Made by a program: the position numbers and the translations under genes | Shown: positions 30,125 through 40,457 of the stretch, in pieces | Position numbering within the stretch: the first letter of the stretch is position 1 | How the letters are laid out: each line of letters starts with the position of its first letter | Assembly (NCBI GenBank): GCA_951640165.1 | Contig: OX621234.1 | Location: 2,857,001-2,921,000 of the forward strand | From: Pseudoips prasinana | Taxonomy: Eukaryota > Arthropoda > Insecta > Lepidoptera > Nolidae | Length of the DNA: 64,000 nt | Reading direction: 5' to 3' | Notes under the pieces: model-generated | Databases searched by the model: none | Told to the model about the DNA's origin: nothing | The model's input: only the letters and a program-made list of their open reading frames with translations

Positions 30125-30245
30125 AATGAGGTTATTATCAAATAAGTCAGGGGTAAGCCATCTATGGGCTGACTGCGAGCCTAGGTGCTTTACTTCGCCG
30201 ATCAGTTACAGACTGGTATGTGCAACTGGCCATGAGCGCTTCAGA
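30125..30245 (-). mobile_element. SINE M, 5S-like head
   Basis: The minus strand reads GCGCTCATGGCCAGTTGCAC, ATACCAGTCTGTAACTGATC, GGCGAAGTAAAGCACCTAGG and CAGTCAGCCCATAGATGGC. This covers more of the 5S 5' half than 13550-13805 (compare CGACCATACCAC...GATCACCGAAGTTAAGCA of 5S rRNA). Confidence 0.6.
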
Positions 30246-30259
30246 GGATAAATACTAAT

Positions 30260-30304
30260 AATATTGGAAGCAGACAGTAACAAATACTTTCTGCTTCCAA
30301 TATT
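30260..30304. repeat. Small hairpin, 15-bp arms
   Basis: AATATTGGAAGCAGA and TCTGCTTCCAATATT, perfect, 15-bp loop. It lies in the spacer between M- and C-like parts. Confidence 0.8.
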
Positions 30305-30385
30305 TTAGCCTTTTTTACGAAAATTGCGAGGAGTATGAAAGTGGGAATAGTATTAATTCAGCAACAGTATCTTGTTGTTCAGGTA

Positions 30386-30580
30386 GTAGGTAGACGCCAG
30401 ACGACTGATCGTGCTCTGAGAGGCACGGGGGTATATAGAGGTACATACCGCCAACTCCCAAACTCTGGGCTGATACTGAGAAAATTCTTGAAAAATGCCT
30501 TTGTCCCGACCCGGGTTTTGAACCCAGTATCTAATTAGGTACTGGAACAAGCTACCGCTATATCAACATGGCAGCCCAAA
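30386..30580 (-). mobile_element. SINE C-type head and core
   Basis: Core GTGCTCTGAGAGGCACGGGG, CCGCCAACTCCCAAACTCTG, and tRNA-like head with GACCCGGGTTTTGAACCCAG (box B, reversed) and GCTACCGCTATATCAAC. Together with 30125-30245 it appears to be one composite element. Confidence 0.65.
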
Positions 30581-30614
30581 TTTATATGTAGACGACCGGT
30601 TAAGGCTTTTAATT

Positions 30615-30685
30615 CTTGAACATATCTGTAATAATGTCAGTTACGGACTGGTAAGTGCTTCTGGCCATGAGCGCCTCAGAGAATA
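30615..30685 (-). mobile_element. SINE M head, short
   Basis: CAGTTACGGACTGGTAAGTG, then CTTCTGGCCATGAGCGCCTC, same sequence as 30200-30245. It begins the second composite unit. Confidence 0.55.
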
Positions 30686-30975
30686 TACACAAAGAATATT
30701 GTAGGCAAAAAAATTTTGCCCTTATTATGAAAATTGCGCGGACGGAGGAGGGCGAGTATGAAATTGGGAACAGTCTTATTTCAGTAACAGTATATTGTTG
30801 GTCAAGTAGTAAGTAGATGCCCAACGCATTATAGTGCTCTGAGAGGCACGGGGAATTTTCTTATTACAGAAAGTCCCAGAATACTTTTTGTCCCGACCCT
30901 GGATTTGAACCCAGGAGCTATGTAATTGGGTCCTGAAACACGCTACCGCTAAATCAACGAGGCAGTCTAACTTTG
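30686..30975 (-). mobile_element. SINE C-type composite, second unit
   Basis: The spacer TATGAAAATTGCGCGGACGG, AGTATATTGTTGGTCAAGTA parallels 30315-30385 of the first unit. Then come the core GCTCTGAGAGGCACGGGG and the tRNA-like head (TTTGAACCCAGGAGC, CACGCTACCGCTAAATCAAC). Confidence 0.65.
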
Positions 30976-31022
30976 TAATGTAGACGACCGGCTAAGTATT
31001 TGATTACTGAATATATCTGTAA

Positions 31023-31127
31023 TGGACATGCCTGAGCCTCACCGCTCAGTGTCATTTCCTTCTGTGCCACTGTTGATCCTGGCTTACAGGAGTTACGGTG
31101 GTGGGTAAGAGGGAGGGACACCTCCCA
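31023..31127 (+). mobile_element. Repeat J, 5'-truncated
   Basis: GGACATGCCTGAGCCTCACC to GAGGGAGGGACACCTCCCAA. Confidence 0.6.
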
Positions 31128-31139
31128 ATAAAAAAAAAA

Positions 31140-31428
31140 CTGTAATAATGTCCGCCATCTCCGCGGGACATATTATAGTGCACAAGTGTGTGCGCAAACA
31201 CAAGGGCACTTTCTATTCCATCACTCTCATGATCCGATGGGACGACTAGTGACACGTCCGGAAAGAAGTCAGGGACAGGACTCGGATTTACGTGCTCTTG
31301 ATGCACGGGGTATACCCGCAACTCCCAGACTTCGGGATGATACTGTATTTTTTTTCCGGGAAACCCGGGATTTGAACCCAGGACCTCGCCTCGTTTTCTA
31401 CGGTTGAACAGCAACCGCTAGATGGCAC
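31140..31428 (-). mobile_element. SINE C
   Basis: Nearly complete minus-strand copy. From 31428: damaged head (CAACCGCTAGATGGC in reverse), box B GGGATTTGAACCCAGGACCT reversed, AACTCCCAGACTTCGGGATG, core, and 3' ATTATAGTGCACAAGTGTGT. Confidence 0.8.
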
Positions 31429-31914
31429 CTATCGGCTCTAATTTTAGTCGTAAAGTAGTAGCATTTTGTTAAGTAAATACTTGTTTACTTTTAAGTTGAA
31501 TTTCCTACACTATTCTGATCATATACATCAGAAATAGCCGGCTAGTGTAAGAAATGCTTTATCTCAACCCCTCCATTTGTTTCAGAGATAACGTTTATAT
31601 TGCAAGCCTCCTCCCGAGTTAAAATCTGCCGCCAACAGCTGTTCGGTACTATGCTAACATTTAATCCCGGGTTTGTCTGGCCTATTAAGAGTAAGGCAAA
31701 TCGTTTTATTGTTAGTTGGAATTGGCAATCTGCTGTTCATTTTATTGCATGTTCCAGTGGTTTTATGATGCGAAGGATTGAAAAATATCAAATACACTAC
31801 GAAGTGGAATGGAGTAAAGAATATTTATGAGTTTTGGCGATTTGAACAAGCGATAAAAATATGTTTCAGGACATTTATATCAAACCTACATTTGAGTTGT
31901 ATGAATAAAATAAA
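31429..31914. other. No gene recognised
   Basis: Open frames of 76 and 61 codons at 31600-31963 have no known motif. AT-rich. Confidence 0.3.
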
Positions 31915-32135
31915 TAAAATAAAAAGGTTTTTATTCACGTACACTTTAAATAAGCGCTTGTAAATAGGCAGAACATGTTCTTAGTAATATATAATTAATT
32001 TATAATTATTTCTAGGTACGTATAGATATTTAGGTACACGGATTGTAGGAAATAATTTAGAATAAGATTTATTTTATAATAGTAACGTAAAAATATTTAG
32101 CTAACTTAAATTAAGTTATTGTCAAGGATGTAAGT
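31915..32135 (-). mobile_element. LINE D 3' half
   Basis: AAAAAGGTTTTTATTCACGT, then TAAGCGCTTGTAAATAGGCA and onward to AGTTATTGTCAAGGATG. Confidence 0.65.
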
Positions 32136-32275
32136 TATTTAAGGTATTTATGTCAATTGAAATTATTCTAGAAACAAATAATAAAAACTAAAGTTGTTTG
32201 TTGTTTCATCTATCCAATTAACCGAATAACTTAAACATTATTTTCGTTTGGTTAATATTCATTGATGTAAAAGAT

Positions 32276-32392
32276 GGATCGACGATCTTGCAAGAGTCGC
32301 GGGAAGCCGCTGGATGCGGGCAGCGCAGGACCGGCTATTGTGGAGATCCCTTGTGACGTCTTTCGGCTGATATGATGATGATGTTGATGTAA
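32276..32392 (+). mobile_element. RTE-type LINE 3' end, internally deleted
   Basis: GATCGACGATCTTGCAAGAG, CCGGCTATTGTGGAGATCCC, then a deletion and GACGTCTTTCGGCTGATATG and ATGATGATG tail. It encodes D-D-L-A-R-V-A-G-S-R-W-M-R-A-A-Q-D-like residues in part. Confidence 0.7.
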
Positions 32393-32804
32393 ATAGTTGA
32401 CACAGGAATATAAATATTAAAGTCCTTAACACTTATATTGAATAACGAAAAAGTACAACAATTTATTTATCATTAAAAATCAATAAAATTGGAATTTCAT
32501 GACGCTTTATGCTACCCGATACGATAAATACCCGATAAATACTGCCTACAGGAAGCCTCAAACTACTACGTACGTAGCATAGCTACGAATTATTACGGCA
32601 TCGGAACGTAGGCGTAGCTCGTAGCAGCTAAATTGTTTATTTGCATTTGAACTGAAACTGATTCTATGTTCGCAGTATGAATAAATAAAATGGCCAAGTT
32701 AGTGTTTACTCGCAATTTTAGCAACTTGCTAAGACAAATTTAGAGTTATTTAGATAAGCATCTGTCGCTGACGTATACATTTGTTTGTAAAGGATTTATA
32801 ATGA
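32393..32804. other. No gene; short local repeats
   Basis: Around 32505-32640 CGATAAATACCCGATAAATA and CTACGTACGTAGCATAGCTACG-type words repeat. No family recognised. Confidence 0.3.
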
Positions 32805-33005
32805 TGAGAAGCCGAAAAACGTCCACTGCTGGACAAAGGCCTCCCCCAAAGATCTCCACAATTGCCGGTATTGCGCTATTCGCATCCAGCAGTTTCCCGC
32901 ACAAGATCATCGGTCCATCTTGTAGGGGGCCTGCCAACGCTGCGTCTTCCGGTTCGTGGTCGCCACTCAAGAACCTTTCTGCCCCAACGGCTGAGGACAT
33001 AACTT
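32805..33005 (-). mobile_element. RTE-type LINE 3' end
   Basis: Minus-strand reading from 33005: L-S-G-D-H-E-P-E-D-A-like shadow frame and the true G-R-P-P-T-R-W-T-D-D and F-V-Q-Q-W-T-F-F-G parts. GTCCACTGCTGGACAAAGGC (32820 on) is the reversed tail. Confidence 0.75.
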
Positions 33006-33551
33006 CATAAAAAAATACGCATTCATAAAACTCAATATAAATAGATAATAATAAAATAGAATCCCGATGTTTCGCGTCTTTTCCAGATATCGTTTATGAA
33101 AAAGCGGCGTGAGCCGTACGATACACTAGAAATATTCATATTTCCGTACTGAAAAATCTTCACTAAGATTTGTGGCAGGATCCAGTTGTGGAGGAACTAC
33201 ATTCCGTGGCTTATCGAGTACGTGAAGCCCTCGGTTACATTGGTTACATGAATATCTACGGTAATAGGTATAGGTAGATCAAAAGTTGAATAGTATCGAA
33301 CACCGGGTCGAGTAATCTCCGTTACCAGTTTGCTATGAATTACGGAATCAGACGGCAGTTATACTGATGGACACCTATGAAAAACATTACAGAATCCCAT
33401 AAAATATTGGTGCTTCGCCGTCCAGACCGCAGATATTCCTTTACTCGGGAAAACTAAAACGCGTTGTGCTCATAGAGCTTACGGTACCGTAGGAAACCAA
33501 CATCCCTGAAGATCACGCGTTCAAGACAAAGTATTACGAATTAACAAATGA
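33006..33551. other. Non-repetitive sequence, no gene recognised
   Basis: This stretch matches nothing else in the window and is slightly less AT-rich. No open frame with convincing composition was seen in six frames. It is one of the few places where single-copy sequence might lie. Confidence 0.3.
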
Positions 33552-33806
33552 ATTAACCAGGGGCTCTAACGGCTAAGTCGCCGAACATCGATTTTTTAAA
33601 TGGCGTTCAAATAAATAAAGGTTAAAAATTACTTGATTAATCGTTAAATCGGGTTCAACGTTGACAATCGATTCCGGACCATTTATGACGTCATATGTGC
33701 TCACTGAAGCCGATTTAATGATTGATTAAGTCGTTTTTAACCCTTATTTATTTGAACGCCATTTAAGAAATCGATGTTCGGCGACTTAGCCGGTAGAGCC
33801 CCAGAA
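33552..33806. mobile_element. Foldback MITE, about 110-bp arms
   Basis: GGGGCTCTAACGGCTAAGTC, GCCGAACATCGATTTTTTAA, ATGGCGTTCAAATAAATAAA is mirrored by the right arm ending GACTTAGCCGGTAGAGCCCC. The arms pair over about 110 bp with a few mismatches; the loop holds ACCATTTATGACGTCATATG. No clear target duplication seen. Confidence 0.75.
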
Positions 33807-34659
33807 ACGGCTTTGTGTTTAATTAATATACCGTGGAGATATGTGCGAGGGGTATACCAGCAAAATCTCTCTACAACCTATTAAAAGACTTGGGATTATA
33901 ATTTTTCCGTATGTACTTTATTAAAACTAGTATTTAAAGCGGCATTATTAGGATCATACCAATTTTGCCTAGGAAGAGCAGGGAACACCGAGACACAGAG
34001 AAATTGGGCGTTGATGCATCACAAGGGAGCCCTTAAACCTACGTCTCGAGTCGCAAGTCTCACACTCAGTCACGTGTTCCCTCCTATATTGTGCGACTGA
34101 CATGACGACTTTTCCGCACAGTGAATCCATGACATGCAAAGAATTAGGTCTTCTTTATAAGCTAACCACAACTTTCGAGGTTGGGAGCAGACATCATTAA
34201 AAATGAAAAAAAAAATAAGGAACTTCTTTATCTAAGCACTGTTCTCACATACCGCTATTATCATTTCTACTTATCTACTGCCGCAATTTGAATGTACACA
34301 GGAAAGAGCTCATTTTAACCATGTGAAAAAGACGCTTAATATTACTGAGAGCATGGCAGTAAACTTTGATGAGACGTGAATTAAAAATAGGATGGATTGA
34401 GGTGTTAACTTTATTACCTTCATAAAGTACGATCAGTAGAGATGCTGTATTTCAAGACTTTTCACTCGTAAAATGCGATGCTATCTGAAAGGTGGCGTTT
34501 TTATTTTCCTTTTTATATTATCTTTAAACTTTCGCAGTTTTAAAGCTGTCTAAATAATTGTGCTGATGTTTTAATGCTCTCTTTTTAAACTTATCGTATT
34601 CCCTTATAACTAAACATAGTTTCCCCTGAATACAAGATTTTTTACTCAATTGATATGAA
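33807..34659. other. No gene recognised
   Basis: A mixed segment with no open frame or repeat match. Confidence 0.3.
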
Positions 34660-34960
34660 TGGGACTACCTCTCGTTACTCACCACTGCAACTCCTGTTAG
34701 CCAGGATCAATAAAATGACACCGGAGCGGTTAGGTATGTTCTGGGGAGTTGCTACCCCTGTTTTGGATCACGCAACAAAGTTAATCAGAAAGATACAAGG
34801 AGGAATTGGTAAAAGTAGTTCCCCTTCCAGAACAAAGGGGGAAACAGAATGATATGACGAGGCCAAACAGTCAAGACACGAGAGAATTCCAGCTAGAGAG
34901 GCCAGCTGAAGAGGCCCCAAGGGAATAGTGTAAGGGCCCTATCAAGCGAGCTGTTTTTTT
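34660..34960 (-). mobile_element. Repeat J, long copy
   Basis: Reverse of 11372-11592 (CACCACTGCAACTCCTGTTA, GCCAGGATCAATAAAATGAC, CAAAGTTAATCAGAAAGATA). It extends beyond, so J is at least 250 bp. The 65-codon open frame across it has no family. Confidence 0.6.
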
Positions 34961-34991
34961 ATGCTTTTGGAGGCAGCTGGACAAAAGCATA

Positions 34992-35135
34992 CCTAAAATA
35001 TCTATATAAGTATGTATTTACAAAAGAAAAAGAAGTATAAGTAATATATCAGTTATCTGGTTTCTAAATTAAAAGCTCTGCTTAGTTTAGGACCAGATGG
35101 CCGTGGGTGAATAATGGCCCTAGATATTAAATATT
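34992..35135 (+). mobile_element. SINE A, 5'-truncated
   Basis: TATATAAGTATGTATTTACA, AGTTATCTGGTTTC and CAGATGGCCGTGGGTGAATA. Confidence 0.7.
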
Positions 35136-35164
35136 TCCAAAATGTAGTTATGTCCATCATTTTT

Positions 35165-35535
35165 AGGGATACTTATGTCATAGTCTCCACGCTGGCGATC
35201 TCAGTATGATGGTCATAGTACACAGAGAGACGCTGCTGCCCGTTCTCTAAGAGATATACTCTCGTGTCGGTGCAGAGGGTTCATCGAAAATGAAGAAACA
35301 CCAGCACCCGTACTGCTACACTTGAAGAGCGTCGCCTGCCAACGGACAAAGTCCGGTATGATCCAAGCCAGGCCAGCAGGAGGCCACGATGGACTTCTGG
35401 ATGGAACTGAAATGGTTCGAGTAGCCAAGCAAGTTGACGCAGAATGGCCCAATTAGGGGGCTATAAGTGCGGAAACCTATCGCCCGATTAACTAACATAC
35501 TCACGGGTCGACCCTAAGCCCCTACGGGATGAAAG
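35165..35535 (-). mobile_element. Retroposon F, interrupted
   Basis: CATAGTCTCCACGCTGGCGA to ACTCTCGTGTCGG and, after an insertion, GGGTCGACCCTAAGCCCCTA and CGGGATGA. Compared with 62502-62763, the insertion splits the CTCGGGTCGACTTCTACG region. Confidence 0.6.
35271..35505 (+). mobile_element. LINE fragment, decayed RNase H/knuckle region
   Basis: The plus frame from about 35274 reads C-R-G-F-I-E-N-E-E-T-P-A-P-V-L-L-H, then S-V-A-C-Q-R and, later, V-A-K-Q-V-D-A-E-W. It resembles the C-x2-C...E-E-T-P-x-H-x-x-x-x-C segment that closes RNase-H-bearing insect LINEs, with cysteines and histidine partly lost. It sits inside a copy of F. Confidence 0.45.
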
Positions 35536-35536
35536 C

Positions 35537-35945
35537 ACAGCGTTCATTCGCACAAAGAGCAGTCCAACTGGGGAAGTACAGACGCCAGCACATCCAGCTA
35601 TCCCAATCTGTCAAATTTCTTTTATAGATTTTCAACTTTATCACATAATAATAAGGTTCACTTTCAATTGGGGAAATTTGACAGATGGGAGTAGCTTGAG
35701 GTGCTGGCGTCTGTACATCCACCTTACAGAAAAACACTAATCATTTTAATGTTGTGTTTCTGCGTATGAGTGTGGTCGCCAGACTCATCGGGGTGAGGGG
35801 AAGGGTCAGCAAAACTTGTTTGCTGACTCTTAAAGGCCGGCAACGCACCCGCGACTCCTCTGGTGATGCGAGTGTACATGGGTGGCGGTGATCACTTACC
35901 ATCAGGTGACCTACTTGCTCGTTTGTCACACTGTTCATATAAAAA
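35537..35945 (+). mobile_element. Repeat K, split by MITE E
   Basis: CACAGCGTTCATTCGCACAA to GGGGAAG, then E, then ATCCACCTTACAGAAAAACA to CATCAGGTGACCTACTTGCT and CGTTTGTCA. A short A-run after CATATAAAAAAAT ends it, so K may have a 3' A-rich tail. Confidence 0.75.
35579..35713. mobile_element. MITE E in repeat K, with visible empty site
   Basis: Undisturbed K reads GAAGTACCTCCACC (52200 on). Here K reads GAAGTA, element, TACATCCACC. So TA is duplicated and the element is exactly CAGACGCC...GGCGTCTG, 135 bp. Confidence 0.9.
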
Positions 35946-36267
35946 AATAGGGTAGTGATATTCTTTTCCGTTAGTCACATAGCAGAAAACTGCCTTTACT
36001 CAATAAAGATAGTAGCAAAGTGTAGCCACTGTATGTGGCGTGGACTATATAAACTGGTCCATAACGCGTCCCTCCCATGCGGTAAATTTAATTATCGCCG
36101 CCCAAATGAACAGCTTCTTCAGCGTCAGTAAATTGATTACGAGAACAGTGAACCTATTATGTGAAGAAATTACTTTACGAGAAATTGACGTGTTCTGTTT
36201 TTCTGTAATTTGACTGTCACGTTGAACTTGCGGTAACGTGCTTTTTTTCTTTTTAGTGAACGTCCGC

Positions 36268-36440
36268 ACTAAGGTAATTAATCCCTGTGTCGCGGAGTAA
36301 TTTACTAACATATAATTGACGGACACCAATTACATCCAGATTCAGAACAATTATTTATGGGTCCTGAAGTTGTCCGTGAAAATCGAGCCCAGGAGACAAA
36401 GTGACAAGGCGACTGTGTTAACCGCTGCGCCATACGTGCA
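36268..36440 (-). mobile_element. SINE H
   Basis: The minus strand has GCACGTATGGCGCAGCGGTT, a decayed box B (GGGCTCGATTTTCACGG), ATAAATAATTGTTC and CTCCGCGACACAGGGATTAA. Confidence 0.7.
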
Positions 36441-36748
36441 GTCAACCACAGATATTGAGGTCCCGAGTTCAAATTGCAGGTCGGGCCAAAAAGTGATTTT
36501 GTATCATTTCTCATTATAAATATAAAGAAAAATAAATAAAAAACAAAAACCCGAAGTCTGGGAGTCAGTGGTATTACACCCCGGTGCCTCCAGAAGAACA
36601 TAAAGCCTTCGGTCCCGTCATTGACTTTTTTCCAGTAGTACCGCTGGTCGTCTGATCAGATCATGAGAGTGATGGAATAGAAAATGTCCCTGTGTCTGCA
36701 CACACTTGTGCACTATAATATGTATGTCCTGCACAGTTGTCTAGTCAA
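36441..36748 (+). mobile_element. SINE C, 5'-truncated
   Basis: AGGTCCCGAGTTCAAATTGC (box B), CCCGAAGTCTGGGAGTCAGT, core GGTGCCTCCAGAAGAACATA, and CTTGTGCACTATAATATGTA. It abuts SINE H head to head. Confidence 0.75.
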
Positions 36749-36759
36749 TCAATCAATCA

Positions 36760-37268
36760 AATTATTTATTTGCTAGAATATGGTACAAAAGATTTTACAA
36801 CAATAGATTCCGCATATTCTGCCACTTATGGCGTGCAAATACATTATTCATATTTTTTTATTAAATAAATTGTTTACAATGTCAAATAATATAAATATGT
36901 CAATGATGTACAATACAATAGGCTAACCAAGTACAACAAAAGCTGCATAGCTATGTGTGTGCGTATTTATAATAAAATACCTCGTAATTTAAAATTGTTA
37001 AAAATTACCAACTTATTTAAAATTAATTTACAAAAATGGCTTAATAATTATAATTTCTACAGTGTAAAAGAATTTCTAGAGCTGAAACTGTAAAACTGTA
37101 CTTGTATTTCTTCATTGTATTGCTGTGGTGTTTGTAGCCATTCTTTTTCTTTTTGCACGCTATCTACATATAATTAGTAAAACACGCATGTCCATTCATT
37201 CTAAGTCATAAAACCTTTGTATACCGTGTTTTACGCAAATAAATATTATGATTATGATTATATTATGA
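36760..37268 (+). mobile_element. Jockey-like LINE 3' end
   Basis: The frame from about 36930 reads C-V-R-I-Y-N-K-I-P-R-N-L-K-L-L, F-K-I-N-L-Q-K-W-L and F-Y-S-V-K-E-F-L-stop at 37092. I-Y-N-K-I-P...W-L...F-Y-S-V-x-E-F-L is the standard C-terminus of Jockey-clade ORF2. The 3' UTR ends with AAATAAATATTATGATTATG and a (TATGAT)n tail. Confidence 0.8.
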
Positions 37269-37790
37269 TTATGATAGTAAAAATATATAAGTATATATAA
37301 TAATAAAAATACGTCCATTTGTAATATAAAAATGTCAAGTACCCATTCCTACGTTAACAGTTCTATTTTATCGTCAAGTCAGTCTCCATTGGACTGGCCC
37401 CCGTGACCGTAACGTATTATTATTAATTACAGATGAAATCTTCTTCCTTGACCTTTTTGTATATTTGCTTGGCTCCTAGTCTAGCTGACAAAGTTAACTG
37501 GCAGAATAAACCGAACAACTGCCATTAGAACCCGAAACCTATAGTAAGCCATTGACTAATAATTAGTGTATTAGTGTAATTAGTATAATTAGTGTATTGA
37601 TGTAATATGTTTTTATTTTATACCTAGAATAACATTTAGCATGTAAGTTTTTATTCATAAGTTAAGCTGCGCTTGGCAGGCACTTATTATGTTACATTAT
37701 TGTAAATTTCTCTTTAAGTGAATGTATTACGTTCTTTTGAGAAAATAAAATTTCTTTAACCATAATTTTAATATGTATAATCCTACTAAT
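37269..37790. other. No gene; LINE 3' UTR-like sequence
   Basis: CAGTCTCCATTGGACTGGCC near 37379 is a scrap of the SINE C 3' end. Around 37600-37765 a stretch ending TTGAGAAAATAAAATTTC looks like a LINE 3' UTR. No frame recognised. Confidence 0.35.
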
Positions 37791-38014
37791 CATATAAGCG
37801 CGAAAGTGTGTAAGTATGGATGGATGGATCTTTATTACTATTTCACGTAAAAACTACAGAATGGATTTCAATTAAATTTTACAATAATAACACAGAGGCT
37901 ATAATTTATAAAGATATAGTGTGAATTGTCCAAAATATGACGATAAGTGACAAGTAAGTAGGAAAAAATCTACCAACTGCGAGCTATTCCGGCGTGCACT
38001 GCCAAAACCGCTAG
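37791..38014 (+). mobile_element. Helitron-like element, GATG-containing type
   Basis: TCCTACTAATCATATAAGCG, GTATGGATGGATGGATC, then AATTGTCCAAAATATGACGA and GCCAAAACCGCTAG. The same body is at 49445-49690. The end is followed by A, not T. Confidence 0.55.
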
Positions 38015-38493
38015 AGTAGTAGTAATAGTAGATAATAATATAAAATTTCATTATTCCGTTCAAAGTTCAAGTGTTTGTCAATCTCCTTTTGTAGTAATGC
38101 TCACGTTCTTTCTTTATTATATAACATCCTCTTTAACCCCGCTACACCTACACATCTTAAAACCCGTTTCGAGTTTCTGTGATGTGTGACAGTAATTCCA
38201 GATTCCTAGAACCAATCACACAATTTACTATTTTAAGAAATCACTTCATGTGATAGACTGCCCATTATTGTATTATTTGTCTTCCATGTATGTTATCTTT
38301 TTTGAGTGTGTACAACAAAGAGCATACTATTCTATTATATTGTATTCTAGTTGATAGATAATTCGTCAACACACTAACAGAAAAAAATTGGCTTCTGCCC
38401 TTCATCATGAATATAGATTAACCGACAATTATTCAACCCTTTATTATGGAATCCAATTTTAATATTTTCGCGATTTAATTTGTTGAATATAAG
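38015..38493. other. No recognisable feature
   Basis: AT-rich; no coding signal found. Confidence 0.3.
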
Positions 38494-38640
38494 TAAGTAA
38501 GTAACTAAGTAACTCTTTATTGTACATCAAAAAATAATACATAAAAAGAACTATAAGTATGTTAAGATTGTACAAATGGCGGCCTTATCGCTAAGTGCGA
38601 TCTCTTCCAGGCAACCGTTGAATGAACCAGGAGTAAAGAA
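38494..38640 (-). mobile_element. CR1-like LINE 3' end
   Basis: Starts (AAGT)n, then ACTCTTTATTGTACATCAAA and GGCGGCCTTATCGCTAAGTG and ATCTCTTCCAGGCAACC. Reversed, this is an AATAAAGAGT signal followed by a (TTAC)n tail. I recall this 3' end from lepidopteran CR1/Zenon-type LINEs. Confidence 0.65.
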
Positions 38641-39139
38641 AAGGCATTTGGGTATTTGTTGGCATAATGAGCAGAAAGGATTTTATTGTATTTTCGTTTT
38701 TGTACCATGGGTTCTTTTAACAATAAATAAATAAGTATAGTGAAACGTAATATTGTTTTGTGACTATAAAGTTGTAATGCTTATATTCTGATTATGGCAA
38801 AGAGAAGAAATCATTCATTCAGAATTAGACACTATTTAGTTAAGCTCTTAGATAACGAGTACTTGTAGGGTATTGGTCACAAAGAGCATTCAAAAATCGA
38901 GACTGAACACACTTACAAATAAAAATTTATAAGACTCGCACTCTGTGAGTAAAATAATAGTTAACTGAAATCAGATATTTTGCGCAGGCGTTTCTGGGGT
39001 AAATTTAGTGAGTTTGTAAAATGTATTAGCAACTGCATTAGCCCACATATCAGTCAATCACAATGTACTAAGAATATCATATTTGAAAAAAAATTGAAAA
39101 CAAAAGCAAAAGAAGACGTAAAATTCCTGGAGTTACTTT
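38641..39139. other. No recognisable feature
   Basis: AT-rich; the 65-codon frame at 38980 has no motif. Confidence 0.3.
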
Positions 39140-40303
39140 GTAGTTTTCTTATCCGGTTCGTCCACCCAGGTAGCTAGAGAAAGCCGCAGGTTAGCTAGGT
39201 TCCTCAGCGGAGAGAATCGTGTAGGCCCCTTAACACGAGATCGGTGATCTAGTGATTTAGAATTCCGTCTTTTTACTTCAGCGGCCCCCTGAGCTGTGGC
39301 CCGAACCACATAAGAGCTCTGCCCTCAGGTATTAGTCGCTTAAATTAAACTACTGATTGAGAGCCATCTGCGCTAGCCAACAGCTCGTTATTGTCAAGTC
39401 TTTAATTTTTATATAGCAGTACTAAAGGAGAAAGAAATGACTCCATACATTCCTGGGCCCAGGTGTTAACTGAATCAAACTAGCCTTATTTGTGAGAGGA
39501 TATAATAACAAGACCTCACTGAAATTTTGGTGAAATTTGGCTATCCAGGAATCAAGTTATATGAAGTATAGTAAAAGTGAGGTTAAATTATAACATTGTA
39601 GATTTTTACAAATTATTTTTGAATGGCTTCGGTTGTGTAATGGTTTTATGCATGGAGAGTGTGACATGTCGAAGATCTGGCACGTTTGGATCCCCCGCGC
39701 CCCGTGCAGTCACTACAGTCGAAGAAAACCACAAATAAAACATGGAAAATACGTGCGCACTTAAAACGAAAGACAACGAACGAGAGACAGTCAAAGAGTA
39801 TGTAAAGGCAATCAGACCCGAAGAAAAATTTAAGGAATACGATCCGCTATGAATCGATTCCACGAAAAACACTTGTCACTCGATCTTCAAACATATTCTG
39901 AGATTTTACCGATTTATTCTTAATCGATTGCGACCAATTCATCATTATTTTATCGATTATTTCGTTTCATAACTTAATTTAAGTTTTCTCGCTTCCTAGA
40001 TAGAAACATGATACCATATTTTGTGATTTCCTTTAGAAAAATATAACGGTTTTTTTAATTCACATTTCAACTAGTTAACTGCTGGGCCCAGAAGTTTCCT
40101 TCTCCTTTAAAAGCTAAGAAAGTTGTTATTTATTGGAGGATTTAAAAAATTGTGATAAAACAGACGGCACGGACGGACAAATATTTTTTTTGTCACTTTT
40201 ATACTATTTCTACTATGTTTACGTACTGCGTTGTGAGCTTGACAAGTACAAGTGAATGTTAATACCCAAGTGCTGAATAAAGTTCATTATTTCATTTCAT
40301 TAG
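39140..40303 (+). mobile_element. LINE N 3' region, split by a TIR element
   Basis: The first part (39140-39423) has TCGTCCACCCAGGTAGCTAG, AGCTGTGGCCCGAACC and GGTATTAGTCGCTTAAATTA. The second (40117-40303) has AACAGACGGCACGGACGGAC and AAGTGCTGAATAAAGTTCAT ending (ATTTC)n. In 20810-21250 the two parts are joined directly. Confidence 0.65.
39424..40116. mobile_element. TIR element inserted in LINE N
   Basis: Left AAGGAGAAAGAAATGACTCC with CTGGGCCCAG is mirrored by the right CTGGGCCCAG with AAGTTTCCTTCTCCTT. The inverted ends are about 45 bp and imperfect. The interior (about 600 bp) includes TTGGATCCCCCGCGCCCCGT but no transposase. Non-autonomous. Confidence 0.5.
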
Positions 40304-40457
40304 GTAAAAAAGTGGCGGGAATTATTTAAATGTGTACAAATTGTTCTAGGTCGAGTCAGCAAAGAAGAACGACCCTAAACAACGACGCATGCATTTAATT
40401 TCACTAGAAATAATAACCAAAACGGCCTTCTTTATTCTATCATGTAATTAATATAAT

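Noticed and set aside
37791..38014. CRISPR-like or satellite interpretation of GGAT repeats (also 49476-49500)
   Set aside because: A short (GGAT)n run inside a Helitron-like element in a eukaryotic sequence.
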